This document shows positions 43,920 through 52,413 of a DNA stretch of 64,000 nt, one piece after another (positions within the stretch are counted from its first letter, which is position 1; each line of letters opens with the position of its first letter). A program made the position numbers and the translations under genes. The notes under the pieces were generated by a model. That model worked only from the letters and a program-made list of their open reading frames with translations, ran no database searches and was not told the DNA's origin. Source of the stretch: Zobellia laminariae. Its GTDB lineage: Bacteria > Bacteroidota > Bacteroidia > Flavobacteriales > Flavobacteriaceae. The stretch lies in the NCBI RefSeq assembly GCF_009725995.1, contig NZ_RCNS01000002.1:186001-250000 (forward strand). Reading direction: 5' to 3'.

Positions 43920-44381
43920 ATGGAAAATTTAGATTTAACCGATTTGGAGTTACTAAAGCAGCTTCAATTAAACTCGAATATTACTACAAAAGAACTAGCG
44001 GCTACCGTAAATCTATCCCCAACACCAGTTTATGAGCGGGTTCGAAAATTGGAGAAAGAGGGTTATATTACAGGCTATTCGGCTTTGTTGGATGCTGAAA
44101 AAATGGGTCTTGAGTTGATAGTTTTTTGCGACATTACCTTAAAGCAACACACAAAAGTTATTGGTAATCAATTTGTTAAGGATATTCGAGCTGTAAAAGA
44201 GGTGACGGAGTGTTATAATATTTCCGGGGATTATGATTTTAGATTAAAAGTTCTTGTGCGAGATATGAAGCATTATCAGGACTTTGTAATCAACACCTTG
44301 GGAGCAGTGAATAATATAGGTAGTGCGCACAGCACTTTTGTAATTGGGACTATAAAGCAAGGGTGTGGTATTCCGTTTTAG
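43920..44381 (+). CDS. Lrp/AsnC-family transcriptional regulator
   Basis: 153 residues from the ATG at 43920 (MENLDLTDLELLKQL), the usual Lrp length; the in-frame GTG/ATG further upstream adds a non-conserved MSCDGHFKDD stretch. The helix-turn-helix is ITTKELAATVNLSPTPVYERVRKLE in two overlapping parts, then the RAM ligand-binding domain with TECYNISGDYDFRLKV and GSAHSTFVIGTIKQG. Such proteins sense amino acids. Divergent from metE, so methionine or leucine response is a reasonable but untested guess. Confidence 0.93.
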   Translation: MENLDLTDLELLKQLQLNSNITTKELAATVNLSPTPVYERVRKLEKEGYITGYSALLDAEKMGLELIVFCDITLKQHTKVIGNQFVKDIRAVKEVTECYNISGDYDFRLKVLVRDMKHYQDFVINTLGAVNNIGSAHSTFVIGTIKQGCGIPF

Positions 44382-44510
44382 TGGAGGAAGATTGCAGTTT
44401 GGAGTGGTTTATCTACAGTTGGGTAGTATTCATTTTAAAAGGGTGGCCCAATAAGACATCTTTGTACTCATAAGAAATAGGAGTTAGCACTTTTTAGAAA
44501 ACAGTAAAAA

Positions 44511-45854
44511 ATGGGAGGCAACAGAATTTTAAAAGAACTCTTTCGGGGTTTTATTATTGGTAATATAGTCTTCTTTGGGTTTAATGCGTATTGGTATTTT
44601 ACCAATGAGCAAAGATTTGATTTGATTTTTGAAGATGTATGGAGGGAATATTTCACCAACCTGGTATTTTCAATAGTGTTGTACGTTGTAAATATGTATT
44701 GGTTTTATTCACTCTTGAAAAAATTTGAAAGAAACATCTATACTCTTAAGCGAATGACTGTTGCCGTGTTGGGTAATGTGGTCATTTCATGTTTTGGTGT
44801 CTTTGTAGCTACTTCTGTTATTATGGTGACGCTTTATGATAAGTCTATTCAGGAGGCTCTAGCGTATCATTCAGCAGAAAATTATTTACGTTCTACAGTA
44901 ATTTCTTTAGGTTTTGCTTTGATCTTTTATGCTATCTATTATTATAGGTTTAGGCAAGAAAATAGGGTCAAAGAACAGAAAATAATAGCCAATACGGCAT
45001 CGGCAAAATTTGATGCTTTAAAGAATCAGCTAGACCCGCATTTTTTATTCAACAGCTTAAATGTATTGTCTAGTCTTATTGAGGAAGACCCATATCAGGC
45101 ACAAAAGTTTACATCTTCCTTATCAAAGGTTTATAGGTACGTACTTGAACAAAAGAGTAAAGACTTGGTTCTTGTAAATGAGGAGCTACAATTCGCTAGA
45201 ACATATGTTCGGCTTTTGAAAATGCGGTTTGAAGATAGTATTGTTTTTGACATCCTGGAAGAGAGTGAGGACCCGGATTCAAAGATTGTTCCCCTGTCGC
45301 TTCAGTTGCTTATTGAGAACGCTGTTAAGCATAATGTGGTTACTTCTGGTAAGCCTTTGCATTTAAAGGTTTTTGAGCAAAATGGCGAGCTCGTTGTGGT
45401 GAATAACCTTCAGGAGAAACAAGTGGTTAAAAAAAGTAGTGGTGTTGGGTTGTATAACATACGAGAGCGCTATGCGCTATTAACGGATAGAAAAGTTCAG
45501 ATTGATAAAACGGCGACCGAGTTCAGTGTTAGGTTGCCTATCCTTTTAAAACAAATTTCGACTATGGAAATTCAACAAGAGTATATTCAGGACAAACGCT
45601 ATGAGAAAGCAAAAGAACGTGTAGAAGCTATTAAAGGGTTTTATGGAAACCTGCTGGCTTACTGCATTGTAATACCATGTTTGGCATATTTAAATTATAG
45701 AACTACTAGTTTTCCATGGGTAATTTTTCCTATTATCGGCTGGGGTTTCGGGATAGCTATGCATGCCATGGAGGCTTTTGGAACGAATCCGCTTTGGGGT
45801 AAGCGATGGGAAGAGAAAAAGATGCGGGAATATATGGATGATGATAATTTCTAA
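44511..45854 (+). CDS. LytS-type sensor histidine kinase with C-terminal 2TM domain
   Basis: 447-residue inner-membrane kinase. Four hydrophobic segments occupy 12-145, then a His-kinase domain of the LytS/YehU type with phospho-acceptor His177 in QLDPHFLFNSLN, N-box LLIENAVKHN (269 region) and G-box SSGVGLYNIRERY. Fused at 360-447 is a complete 2TM domain: KRYEKAKERVEAIKGFYGN, two hydrophobic helices, then GTNPLWGKRWEEKKMREYM. Two free 2TM-domain proteins follow, then a LytTR regulator, all on the same strand, so the four genes probably form one signalling operon. The fusion of an output-independent membrane domain after the catalytic core is unusual. Confidence 0.93.
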   Translation: MGGNRILKELFRGFIIGNIVFFGFNAYWYFTNEQRFDLIFEDVWREYFTNLVFSIVLYVVNMYWFYSLLKKFERNIYTLKRMTVAVLGNVVISCFGVFVATSVIMVTLYDKSIQEALAYHSAENYLRSTVISLGFALIFYAIYYYRFRQENRVKEQKIIANTASAKFDALKNQLDPHFLFNSLNVLSSLIEEDPYQAQKFTSSLSKVYRYVLEQKSKDLVLVNEELQFARTYVRLLKMRFEDSIVFDILEESEDPDSKIVPLSLQLLIENAVKHNVVTSGKPLHLKVFEQNGELVVVNNLQEKQVVKKSSGVGLYNIRERYALLTDRKVQIDKTATEFSVRLPILLKQISTMEIQQEYIQDKRYEKAKERVEAIKGFYGNLLAYCIVIPCLAYLNYRTTSFPWVIFPIIGWGFGIAMHAMEAFGTNPLWGKRWEEKKMREYMDDDNF

Positions 45855-46001
45855 ACTGGCATTTAATATCTTTTAAAGAGTTAAACTTAAAGTTTACGGT
45901 TCAGTCGTAAAAAATTACAGTTCAGAAAGTAACATTTTAAAAACAAGACCCTTTTGACGAAATTTGAACTTGTAATAAATAACTAGAAAAACATTTAAAT
46001 C

Positions 46002-46295
46002 ATGGAAAGAGAAAGTAAATATATTAGGGCGAAAGAACGAGTTGAGGCAGAGAAAAAATTCTATAATGGCTTGATTTCATATGTAGTGGTCATAAGTTTC
46101 TTGGCTGCTATAAATTACTACACTAACGGTTTTGCGTATGCTTGGTTTTTGTGGGCCGCTTTTGGTTGGGGTATAGGTGTTGTTATTGGAGCTATAAAAA
46201 CATTTGGTGGAAATCCTTTTTTTGGACGTGATTGGGAAGAGCGAAAAATAAAGGAATTTATGCAAGAAGATGAGCAAAGGACAAAGTGGCAGTAG
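46002..46295 (+). CDS. 2TM-domain protein
   Basis: 97-residue inner-membrane protein made of a single 2TM domain: the amphipathic start YIRAKERVEAEKKFYNGL, two hydrophobic helices, and GGNPFFGRDWEERKIKEFM. It is strongly similar to the C-terminus of the preceding kinase (KAKERVEAIKGFYGN; GTNPLWGKRWEEKKMREYM). It sits 147 bases after the kinase. Probably a partner or competitor of the kinase 2TM domain. Confidence 0.88.
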   Translation: MERESKYIRAKERVEAEKKFYNGLISYVVVISFLAAINYYTNGFAYAWFLWAAFGWGIGVVIGAIKTFGGNPFFGRDWEERKIKEFMQEDEQRTKWQ

Positions 46296-46336
46296 TCTTT
46301 GTTTTAGTTGGGTTTTAATATATAAAAAATATAAAA

Positions 46337-46675
46337 ATGGAAGTAGCATCGTCAAATAGAAGAAGTAAGCAGGTTAGAGCTAAAAAAAGAATAGAACAGT
46401 TAAAAGGTTTTTATATTCACTTGGCAGTTTTTGTGATAGTGAACATTATGGTAATAACAGGAGCTGTTGTTGGTAATATGGGTAACGGTGAAAGTTTTGT
46501 GGAGGCATTCTTTAATTTTGGAACCTTTTCTACTTTTATCTTTTGGGGAATAGGAGTATTTTTTCATGGGGCTAAGGTGTTTTCTTATAATCCTTTTTTT
46601 AGTAAGGCTTGGGAGGAACGTCAAATTCAAAAGTATATGGAAGCCGATAAAAACGAAATGAAAAAATACTCGTAA
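46337..46675 (+). CDS. 2TM-domain protein
   Basis: 112-residue second free 2TM protein, 41 bases after the first. Start QVRAKKRIEQLKGFYIHLAVF, two hydrophobic helices with a longer loop (GNMGNGESFVEAFFNFG) than the neighbour, and SYNPFFSKAWEERQIQKYM. With the kinase domain it makes three 2TM copies in 1.1 kb. Codes for a small inner-membrane protein; role unknown. Confidence 0.88.
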   Translation: MEVASSNRRSKQVRAKKRIEQLKGFYIHLAVFVIVNIMVITGAVVGNMGNGESFVEAFFNFGTFSTFIFWGIGVFFHGAKVFSYNPFFSKAWEERQIQKYMEADKNEMKKYS

Positions 46676-46707
46676 CACCTGTTTTTATAAATCAACCAAA
46701 ACCAAGT

Positions 46708-47463
46708 ATGAAGACTATAGTTATAGAAGATGAGAAGCCGTCAGCAAGGCGATTGTCGCGTTTATTATTAGATTTAGATGTAGAAGTGTCGCAGATGTTG
46801 CATTCGGTTGAGGAATCTATTAATTGGTTTCAAAATAACCCACATCCTGATTTGATTTTTTTGGATATTCAGCTTTCAGATGGACTTTCGTTTGAGATTT
46901 TTGACGCTGTAGAGGTGAAAAGCGCTATTATTTTCACCACTGCCTATGATGAATATGCTTTGCAGGCGTTTAAGCTGAATAGTATTGATTACTTGTTAAA
47001 ACCCATTGATGATGAGGAATTGGAGGTGGCTGTTAAAAAATATAAGTCGTTCAAGCCTGAGGTAAAGAATATGACACTCAATTTTGATGACATCAAAAAC
47101 CTCTTGGTAAACCCATTAGAACGCGAATACAAAAAGAGATTTACGGCAAGGGTAGGGCAACATCTTAAAATTATAAATGCAGACGAAGTAGAGTCTTTTT
47201 ATAGTGAAAACAAAGGGACTTATGCGGCTACTTCAGATGGTAGAAATTACCTTTTGGATACCACTCTTGAGAACCTTGAAACTGAATTGGAACCCAAAAC
47301 TTTCTTTCGGGTGAGTCGAAAATTTTATATCAATATTAATCATATAAAAGACATCGTTTCATATACGAATTCCAGGCTACAAATTAAGTTAAATCACTTT
47401 CAGGAACAGGAAATCATCGTTAGTAGAGATCGTGTTAAGGATTTCAAGTTATGGTTGGAGTAA
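46708..47463 (+). CDS. LytTR-family response regulator, likely partner of the 44511-45854 kinase
   Basis: 251-residue regulator. The receiver has EDE (7-9), phospho-acceptor Asp53 in LIFLDIQLSDG, Thr in IIFTTAYDEYA and the KP pair in YLLKPIDDEE. The LytTR DNA-binding domain spans about 145-250 (RFTARVGQHLKIINADEV, FFRVSRKFYININHIK, IIVSRDRVKDFKLWL). It lies at the end of the kinase-2TM-2TM cluster, 32 bases after the last 2TM gene, which makes it the obvious partner. Targets unknown; Ala/Arg to repeated 2TM genes suggests envelope control. Confidence 0.92.
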   Translation: MKTIVIEDEKPSARRLSRLLLDLDVEVSQMLHSVEESINWFQNNPHPDLIFLDIQLSDGLSFEIFDAVEVKSAIIFTTAYDEYALQAFKLNSIDYLLKPIDDEELEVAVKKYKSFKPEVKNMTLNFDDIKNLLVNPLEREYKKRFTARVGQHLKIINADEVESFYSENKGTYAATSDGRNYLLDTTLENLETELEPKTFFRVSRKFYININHIKDIVSYTNSRLQIKLNHFQEQEIIVSRDRVKDFKLWLE

Positions 47464-47541
47464 AATAGTTTAATAAGCTGATTTAAAATTTATTAATATT
47501 ACCTATAGATTTTTCTTATAGTGGCCTTTTTAACAGAAAAA

Positions 47542-48729
47542 CTACTTTTCTATACGATTTTCATCAAAAGAAGAAGGTAATAGTTTTGGAATTAATTTTA
47601 TAAAAATAGGAAGAAGTACTGCACCTCCTGGAAGTAAAAATATGGCCAAAGATGGTATGCTTTTGAAGATATCTATAAGCTGCTTTTGAACCTTTTTCTT
47701 CTCTTCTGGAGTAAGGTCTTTTATGGTAGATTTTGAAATAAGAAAAACCAACTCTTTACTTTCCGCTAGTTCTTTTTGTAGTCGTTTGCTATTTCTTAAA
47801 ATTAGCTTATTTACCATTTTAGACATGTTGTCATAAAATTGAATAGCTAGATTGGTATCCTTCAAAAAAGGTACCGTTTTTGAATTTTTTAGAAAGAACA
47901 GTTTTATCTTATCCAGAGAACTGGTAATGATGTCTTCTTTTAATCCCAAGTCTTTTCCGAGCCCAAAAATGAATTCAGATTCTTGGTACTCCAAAGATTT
48001 ATCTTCCCATACCGCCAGGCAGGCAATATCTAAAAAATATCGGTTTTCTATTTCGGAACGTTTTTCTAGTAACTGTTGACGATAAGAGCCATCAAAATCC
48101 TGTGCATCACTTTCTATAAACGTTAGAGAGGATGCAAACAATAGCGCTAGACGCTCATCGCTTTTGTTTGTCTCTTTTGAACTTAAGGCATGGTAGGTGA
48201 TATTTATGGTCAAGTACTCCATGAGCTTAGCCTGTTCCCGGATATCTCTAGGATCGCCCAAATAGCATTTGAATAGCAGTACATCAATAAACAGCAGAGA
48301 GTTGGTAATTACGCTGCTAAAAGTCTTATTAATGAGGCTATCACCTAACGACACCCTAGCTTCTATGAGTTTTTCTAATCGTGCGGGTGTGGTTGAACCA
48401 GTAAGCATTTTGCTTAGAAATGAAAAATGACCAACCTTCAGTACTTTATAAAATTCAAATGTCTTTTCTAAAAAAGGCTCAAACTCACTTTCATTGGTTT
48501 CTAACCTGTAGATACCATATAGTGCATGAAGTAGATTGATTTTAGCCTTCTCGTCTTCAGAGAGTTTGTACTCCGGAACTAAAAACTCCGGAATTTCCAT
48601 GTTAATGCCATAGACGAACCCCGTATTTCTTAAATCGCAGTAGTGCGAATCGAAATCCGTATAAAGGTCCTGCTCTTTTTCTGCAAGCGAACCGAATTTA
48701 TTGATCCAACCTGCGGCTGAAGGGTTCAT
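47542..48729 (-). CDS. LETM1-related (biofilm-associated-type) protein
   Basis: 395 residues from the ATG at 48729 (MNPSAAGWINKFGSL); a longer frame to 48786 adds an unlikely leader. The body is helical without signal peptide. Near the C-terminus LTPEEKKKVQKQLIDIFKSI followed by the hydrophobic, proline-rich PSLAIFLLPGGAVLLPIFIK and LIPKLLPSSF is the LETM1-like segment seen in mitochondrial LETM1 and in Flavobacteriia proteins named LETM1-related biofilm-associated protein. The name derives from homology; the function in bacteria is not established. Convergent with the LytTR gene, no evident terminator between. Confidence 0.8.
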   Translation of the reverse strand: MNPSAAGWINKFGSLAEKEQDLYTDFDSHYCDLRNTGFVYGINMEIPEFLVPEYKLSEDEKAKINLLHALYGIYRLETNESEFEPFLEKTFEFYKVLKVGHFSFLSKMLTGSTTPARLEKLIEARVSLGDSLINKTFSSVITNSLLFIDVLLFKCYLGDPRDIREQAKLMEYLTINITYHALSSKETNKSDERLALLFASSLTFIESDAQDFDGSYRQQLLEKRSEIENRYFLDIACLAVWEDKSLEYQESEFIFGLGKDLGLKEDIITSSLDKIKLFFLKNSKTVPFLKDTNLAIQFYDNMSKMVNKLILRNSKRLQKELAESKELVFLISKSTIKDLTPEEKKKVQKQLIDIFKSIPSLAIFLLPGGAVLLPIFIKLIPKLLPSSFDENRIEK

Positions 48730-48928
48730 AGGGTAATGGTTATTGAAGCGCCAAATTACGCTAAAATGAGCAAACGAAAACCGCATTTAAAGTAGAATCC
48801 TATTTAACAGCTCATTTTTAAAAAAGTTAGAATTTACAGCGTTAATTATTGTCACTTGTTTAATAATGAGTGCTTTAATTATTGTTTAGGGCTATAGAAT
48901 TAAATAGATGAAGCTAAAAAAGCCTCTC

Positions 48929-48964
48929 TTTGGTTTTAACATTGTTTTAACATTTAAAACCAAA
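48929..48964. promoter_or_regulatory. Tandem direct repeat inside a perfect inverted repeat, upstream of the DUF4331 genes
   Basis: TTTGGTTTTA (48929-48938) and TAAAACCAAA (48955-48964) are perfect 10-base inverted arms. Between and overlapping them, the 11-mer GTTTTAACATT occurs twice in immediate tandem (48933-48943, 48944-48954). It sits about 60-90 bases before the DUF4331 start, where an activator would bind. The regulator is unknown. A small CCCC/GGGG hairpin (48979-48993) lies downstream in the leader. Confidence 0.5.
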
Positions 48965-49021
48965 CCTCCTAACTAAAGCCCCGTAAGTAGGGGTGAATTA
49001 ATAATCATTAAAAACTTTAAA

Positions 49022-49702
49022 ATGAAAAAGACAAAACTTTTATTCGGCATGGGAATCTTGGCCGTAGTTGGTGCGGTTTTAGTAGCAGCGGATCATATTG
49101 ATGCGCCAGGCACTACAGGAAATACAGCTGACATTGCTGATTTCTACGGATTTGAATCGCCATCCAATCCAGATAACACCGTGTTTATAGTAGACCTACA
49201 AACAAATGTACTTGAGGATTTAGCTTACGGGACGTTTGATGAGAATGTATTAACAGAGATAAATATTGACACCAATAACGATTTAATCGAAGATTTGGTT
49301 ATTCAGGCTATTCCTAGAAAAGACACCATGTATTTCTTTGGCCCGGCTATTCCTAACACACCAGGTAAGAGTAGTGAGGTAATGATCGGTTCGCCACTAG
49401 GGCAAGTAGCAATATCTACAGAAAGTGCATTAACTACAACAACGGAATCCGGTATTTCTCTTTTTGCCGGACCAAGACAAGATGCTTTCTTTTTTGACTT
49501 TGGACAGTTCAATAAGGTTATTGGAGGTACTGCTCCAGAAGGATTCTTACCTGTAGGTGAAGCTGTAGATACTTTTGACGGAGCCAATACTATGGCTTTG
49601 GTATTAGAAATTCCAAATAGCATTTTGGGAGAAACTACCGGTACGAACGTTCTAGGCTTAAAAGTGTACAAGACTTGGGTAACTACCAATAGAAAACAAT
49701 AA
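49022..49702 (+). CDS. DUF4331-family exported protein (N-terminal-type segment)
   Basis: 226 residues with a signal peptide ending near VLVAA. The mature start DHIDAPGTTGNTADIADFYGF is the DUF4331 hallmark (family SSHREAP...DITD.YAF), and FDFGQFNKVIGG and ALVLEIPNSIL are later landmarks. It is only about half the length of full DUF4331 proteins; the neighbouring lipoprotein appears to carry the remaining features. Probably periplasmic or surface-exposed. Function unknown. Confidence 0.85.
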   Translation: MKKTKLLFGMGILAVVGAVLVAADHIDAPGTTGNTADIADFYGFESPSNPDNTVFIVDLQTNVLEDLAYGTFDENVLTEINIDTNNDLIEDLVIQAIPRKDTMYFFGPAIPNTPGKSSEVMIGSPLGQVAISTESALTTTTESGISLFAGPRQDAFFFDFGQFNKVIGGTAPEGFLPVGEAVDTFDGANTMALVLEIPNSILGETTGTNVLGLKVYKTWVTTNRKQ

Positions 49703-49727
49703 TAACTAATCTTAAAATTAAAAAACA

Positions 49728-50519
49728 ATGAAATTACATACTATAAAATACATGTTCTTATCACTTTGCGCAGCTACTATGTTCGTTGCTTGTGATGATG
49801 ATGACGCTTTAGAAACGGTAGAAACCAGTTGTACGGATGGTATTATGAACGGTACAGAAACGGGAGTTGATTGCGGTGGTACTTCTTGCGCGCCATGCGA
49901 AGAAGGTGGTGGAGAAATGATGGTTACACCTCCGGATTTCTCAGGTACATACGCTCAGGTAGACTTTATGGGAAGACCGGGTATAAATACAGTATTGAGT
50001 ATTCCTGATTTTAAAGACGCATACAACCAAGCAGTGCCGTCTACTATCGCTGAATTTTATCAAAAAGATTTTGAAAATAGATTGGAAGGTTTGCATGATG
50101 TGTATGCAGAATTGTTAGGCCTTGACCCAGAAGATGTTAATTATCAGCCTAATATTTTAGGAGATATTCTTAACGGTCCCGATAAGGATGGTTTTACGGA
50201 TAACATTGTTAGTGCAGAGGTTTTAACTACTGTTTTAGCGAACGATGTTTTAGAAGTAGCTCCGGATTTACCAACTACTTATTTTAACGGAGGTAGCGGT
50301 GCACCTAATTTTGAAGGCGCTATTGGTTTTACGGGTAGAACACCACAGGATGATGTTATTGATGTTTCTTTAATCCTTCTTTTTGGAGGAGGAGATGGAG
50401 CACGTTTCAATGGTCAAGAAGTAGAAGGTGTGGGGACTTTTCCAAGATTGGTTTCGGATGGTGTTGCCATTACTGCAAATCCAACAGATACATTCCCGTA
50501 TTTGGGGTCTCCTGAATAA
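49728..50519 (+). CDS. Lipoprotein with Cys-rich DGxxNGxETGVDCGG element and DUF4331 C-terminal-like region
   Basis: 263 residues. Lipoprotein signal with Cys22 (TMFVACDDDD), then a short module with Cys35, Cys49, Cys54 and Cys57 (DGIMNGTETGVDCGG, CAPC) known from many Bacteroidota surface proteins. From residue 70 on, VNYQPNILGDILNGPDKDGFTDN, NDVLEVAPDLPTTYFNG and RTPQDDVIDVSLIL resemble the C-terminal part of DUF4331 proteins. It starts 25 bases after the first DUF4331 gene, so the two probably form a split DUF4331 unit. Localisation: outer membrane, lipid anchored. Function unknown. Confidence 0.75.
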   Translation: MKLHTIKYMFLSLCAATMFVACDDDDALETVETSCTDGIMNGTETGVDCGGTSCAPCEEGGGEMMVTPPDFSGTYAQVDFMGRPGINTVLSIPDFKDAYNQAVPSTIAEFYQKDFENRLEGLHDVYAELLGLDPEDVNYQPNILGDILNGPDKDGFTDNIVSAEVLTTVLANDVLEVAPDLPTTYFNGGSGAPNFEGAIGFTGRTPQDDVIDVSLILLFGGGDGARFNGQEVEGVGTFPRLVSDGVAITANPTDTFPYLGSPE

Positions 50520-50546
50520 GACGTACGTCTATGAAAAAGAAGGGGT

Positions 50547-50578
50547 GGGGAGGATGGTATTCACATCCTCCCCTTTTT
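50547..50578 (+). terminator. Terminator between the DUF4331 pair and the TPR lipoprotein
   Basis: GGGGAGGATG/CATCCTCCCC with a seven-base loop and five Ts, 27 bases after the stop. The next gene begins 41 bases later on the same strand, so it may be a partial (attenuating) terminator. Confidence 0.75.
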
Positions 50579-50618
50579 ATCAAATCAAATTCAATATCCA
50601 AACCATAAAAATCTAAGT

Positions 50619-51896
50619 ATGAAATATCTTTCCATGTGCATTGTGTTGCTTTTTCTTTCCTCATGCAAAACAGAGACTGAAAATCTCTTGACCAATAAGG
50701 ATGATTATAATAAGTACTTGGCATCAAGTCCTTCAAAGACCACTTCAAAATATTTTGAACTTTGGAATAACAAGATATTACCGGATAGTTCTCAGTTAAT
50801 GAGTTTTGGTATCGTAGGAGGGGAGTATAACCGCTATTTTCAGAATACTGGTGATATTCAATATTTAAAAAAGGCAGAGCAAGTTTTGGAAAAGGCAGTA
50901 ACTATAGCGGCTATAGGGAAGGCGGGTTATTATAGGGCTTTGGCAAGAAATTATATTTCACAACACCGTTTTAGGGAGGCTGCGCAACTAGCGGATTCTG
51001 CACGAACAATAAAGAGTGGCGTTGATGAAACTCTTGGGCTTATGTTTGATGTGAATATGGAATTGGGCAATTATGATGTAGCGCAAAAATATTTGGATAG
51101 TTTAAAGAACATGAATGATTTTGGGTATTTAATACGATTATCTAAATGGAATGACCACAAAGGCGATTTAGCTACTACCATCAGGTTTATGGAAAAGGCA
51201 AAGGAGAAAGCTGAAGATTCAAAAAATAAAGGGTTAAGGTTATGGGCTTATACGAATCTTGCTGACTATTACGGACATGCGGGAAGAATTGAAGATTCTT
51301 ATCGGCATTATTTAAAAGCATTGGCGTTGGACCCTGGCAATGCGTATGCAAAGAAAGGAATTGCTTGGATAGTTTTTTCTCATGAAAAGAAAGCAGATGA
51401 AGCAATGCGTATTTTGGATTCTGTTACCAAGAACTATAAGGCGCCAGACTATTATTTGCTTAAGGCTGAAATTGCAGATTTCATGGGTGATGATTTAAAA
51501 AGTCTTTCCAATTTTGAAACCTATTTTAAATTGGTTAGAAACCCTGATTATGGAGATATGTATAACGCTTATAATATTTCGCTGTATTTAGATAGAACGG
51601 ACCAGTTTTATAAGGCATTAAAATTATCTAGAAAAGAAGTGGGAAATAGGCCTACACCAGAATCATATAGCTTATTAGCATATAGTCACTTCAAAAAAGG
51701 CGACAAAGAGAAGGCGCTAGAAATTGTTCAAGAGCATATTGAAGGAAAAACTTTTGAGCCCGCTGTGCTAGTCTATGCTGCTGAAATTTATAAGGCAACA
51801 GGACATATTGAGAAGGCTCAAGCCATTAAAACAGAGTTGTTTGAGGCTATTTACGAGTTAGGACCATCTTCTGAGAAGAGTATATCTAAGTTATAG
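50619..51896 (+). CDS. Tetratricopeptide-repeat lipoprotein
   Basis: 425 residues with lipoprotein signal LLFLSSCK (Cys16). The remainder is a chain of helix-turn-helix TPR units, for example YLKKAEQVLEKAVTIAAI, YRALARNYISQHRFREAAQL, LGNYDVAQKYLDSL, YTNLADYYGHAGRIEDSYRH with YLKALALDPGNAYAKKG, and YSLLAYSHFKKGDKEKALEI. Such proteins act as scaffolds in the periplasm or on the outer membrane. Its position after two DUF4331-related genes is a combination I recall as recurrent in Bacteroidota, so they probably act together. Confidence 0.88.
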   Translation: MKYLSMCIVLLFLSSCKTETENLLTNKDDYNKYLASSPSKTTSKYFELWNNKILPDSSQLMSFGIVGGEYNRYFQNTGDIQYLKKAEQVLEKAVTIAAIGKAGYYRALARNYISQHRFREAAQLADSARTIKSGVDETLGLMFDVNMELGNYDVAQKYLDSLKNMNDFGYLIRLSKWNDHKGDLATTIRFMEKAKEKAEDSKNKGLRLWAYTNLADYYGHAGRIEDSYRHYLKALALDPGNAYAKKGIAWIVFSHEKKADEAMRILDSVTKNYKAPDYYLLKAEIADFMGDDLKSLSNFETYFKLVRNPDYGDMYNAYNISLYLDRTDQFYKALKLSRKEVGNRPTPESYSLLAYSHFKKGDKEKALEIVQEHIEGKTFEPAVLVYAAEIYKATGHIEKAQAIKTELFEAIYELGPSSEKSISKL

Positions 51897-52413
51897 ATAT
51901 AAAGATGAGGTTTAAGTTTCTGTACGTAACACTCTGATAATGATTTAGGTCTTGTGCTAGAGTGGTTTTTAAAAAGATTTCAACCGAAAGTTAGATTCCC
52001 TCTTGACGAAAAAAGCAAATTATTTGTGTTTTTTTTAACTTTAGTGTAGGAAATTACAAAAGTAATTACTATGTTTATCTTCCAAATTAAGTATGTGCTA
52101 TTCTATGGTATTTTAATAATATCTTGAATAAAAGTAATTTAACCTAAATAGTCCCCAAAACTAGTATCATTATGGAGTACTTCCTTTTCTTCGCTTGGCT
52201 TTCATTTATGTCTATTGTATTGTATAGAATTATAGTAGCCCGTAAAGCACTAAGAAAATCCCTCAAGACCGAAAAACAGTAAATCTCAATTTTCACCTAA
52301 GAATAATAACAGTGAGCTAATAAGCCTACTGCTATTCAGGTTGTTTTGTTTTGAAAGTTTTTATCTACGCGTAAAATTCTTGTAGATATAAGTTTATGAT
52401 CAACTTGACACTT
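51897..52413. other. Intergenic region containing a possible small ORF
   Basis: More than 500 bases between the TPR gene and the RND transporter. Apart from the 36-codon frame at 52172-52282 I see no gene; no terminator of good quality follows the TPR gene. Confidence 0.4.
52172..52282 (+). CDS. Candidate 36-residue membrane peptide
   Basis: ATG to TAA frame encoding MEYFLFFAWLSFMSIVLYRI, then IVARKALRKSLKTEKQ: a hydrophobic helix of about 20 residues followed by a basic tail, the layout of small inner-membrane proteins with the tail in the cytoplasm. It lies in an otherwise empty region. There is no strong ribosome-binding site, but these are weak generally in this phylum. It may still be a chance frame. 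Confidence 0.4.
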   Translation: MEYFLFFAWLSFMSIVLYRIIVARKALRKSLKTEKQ

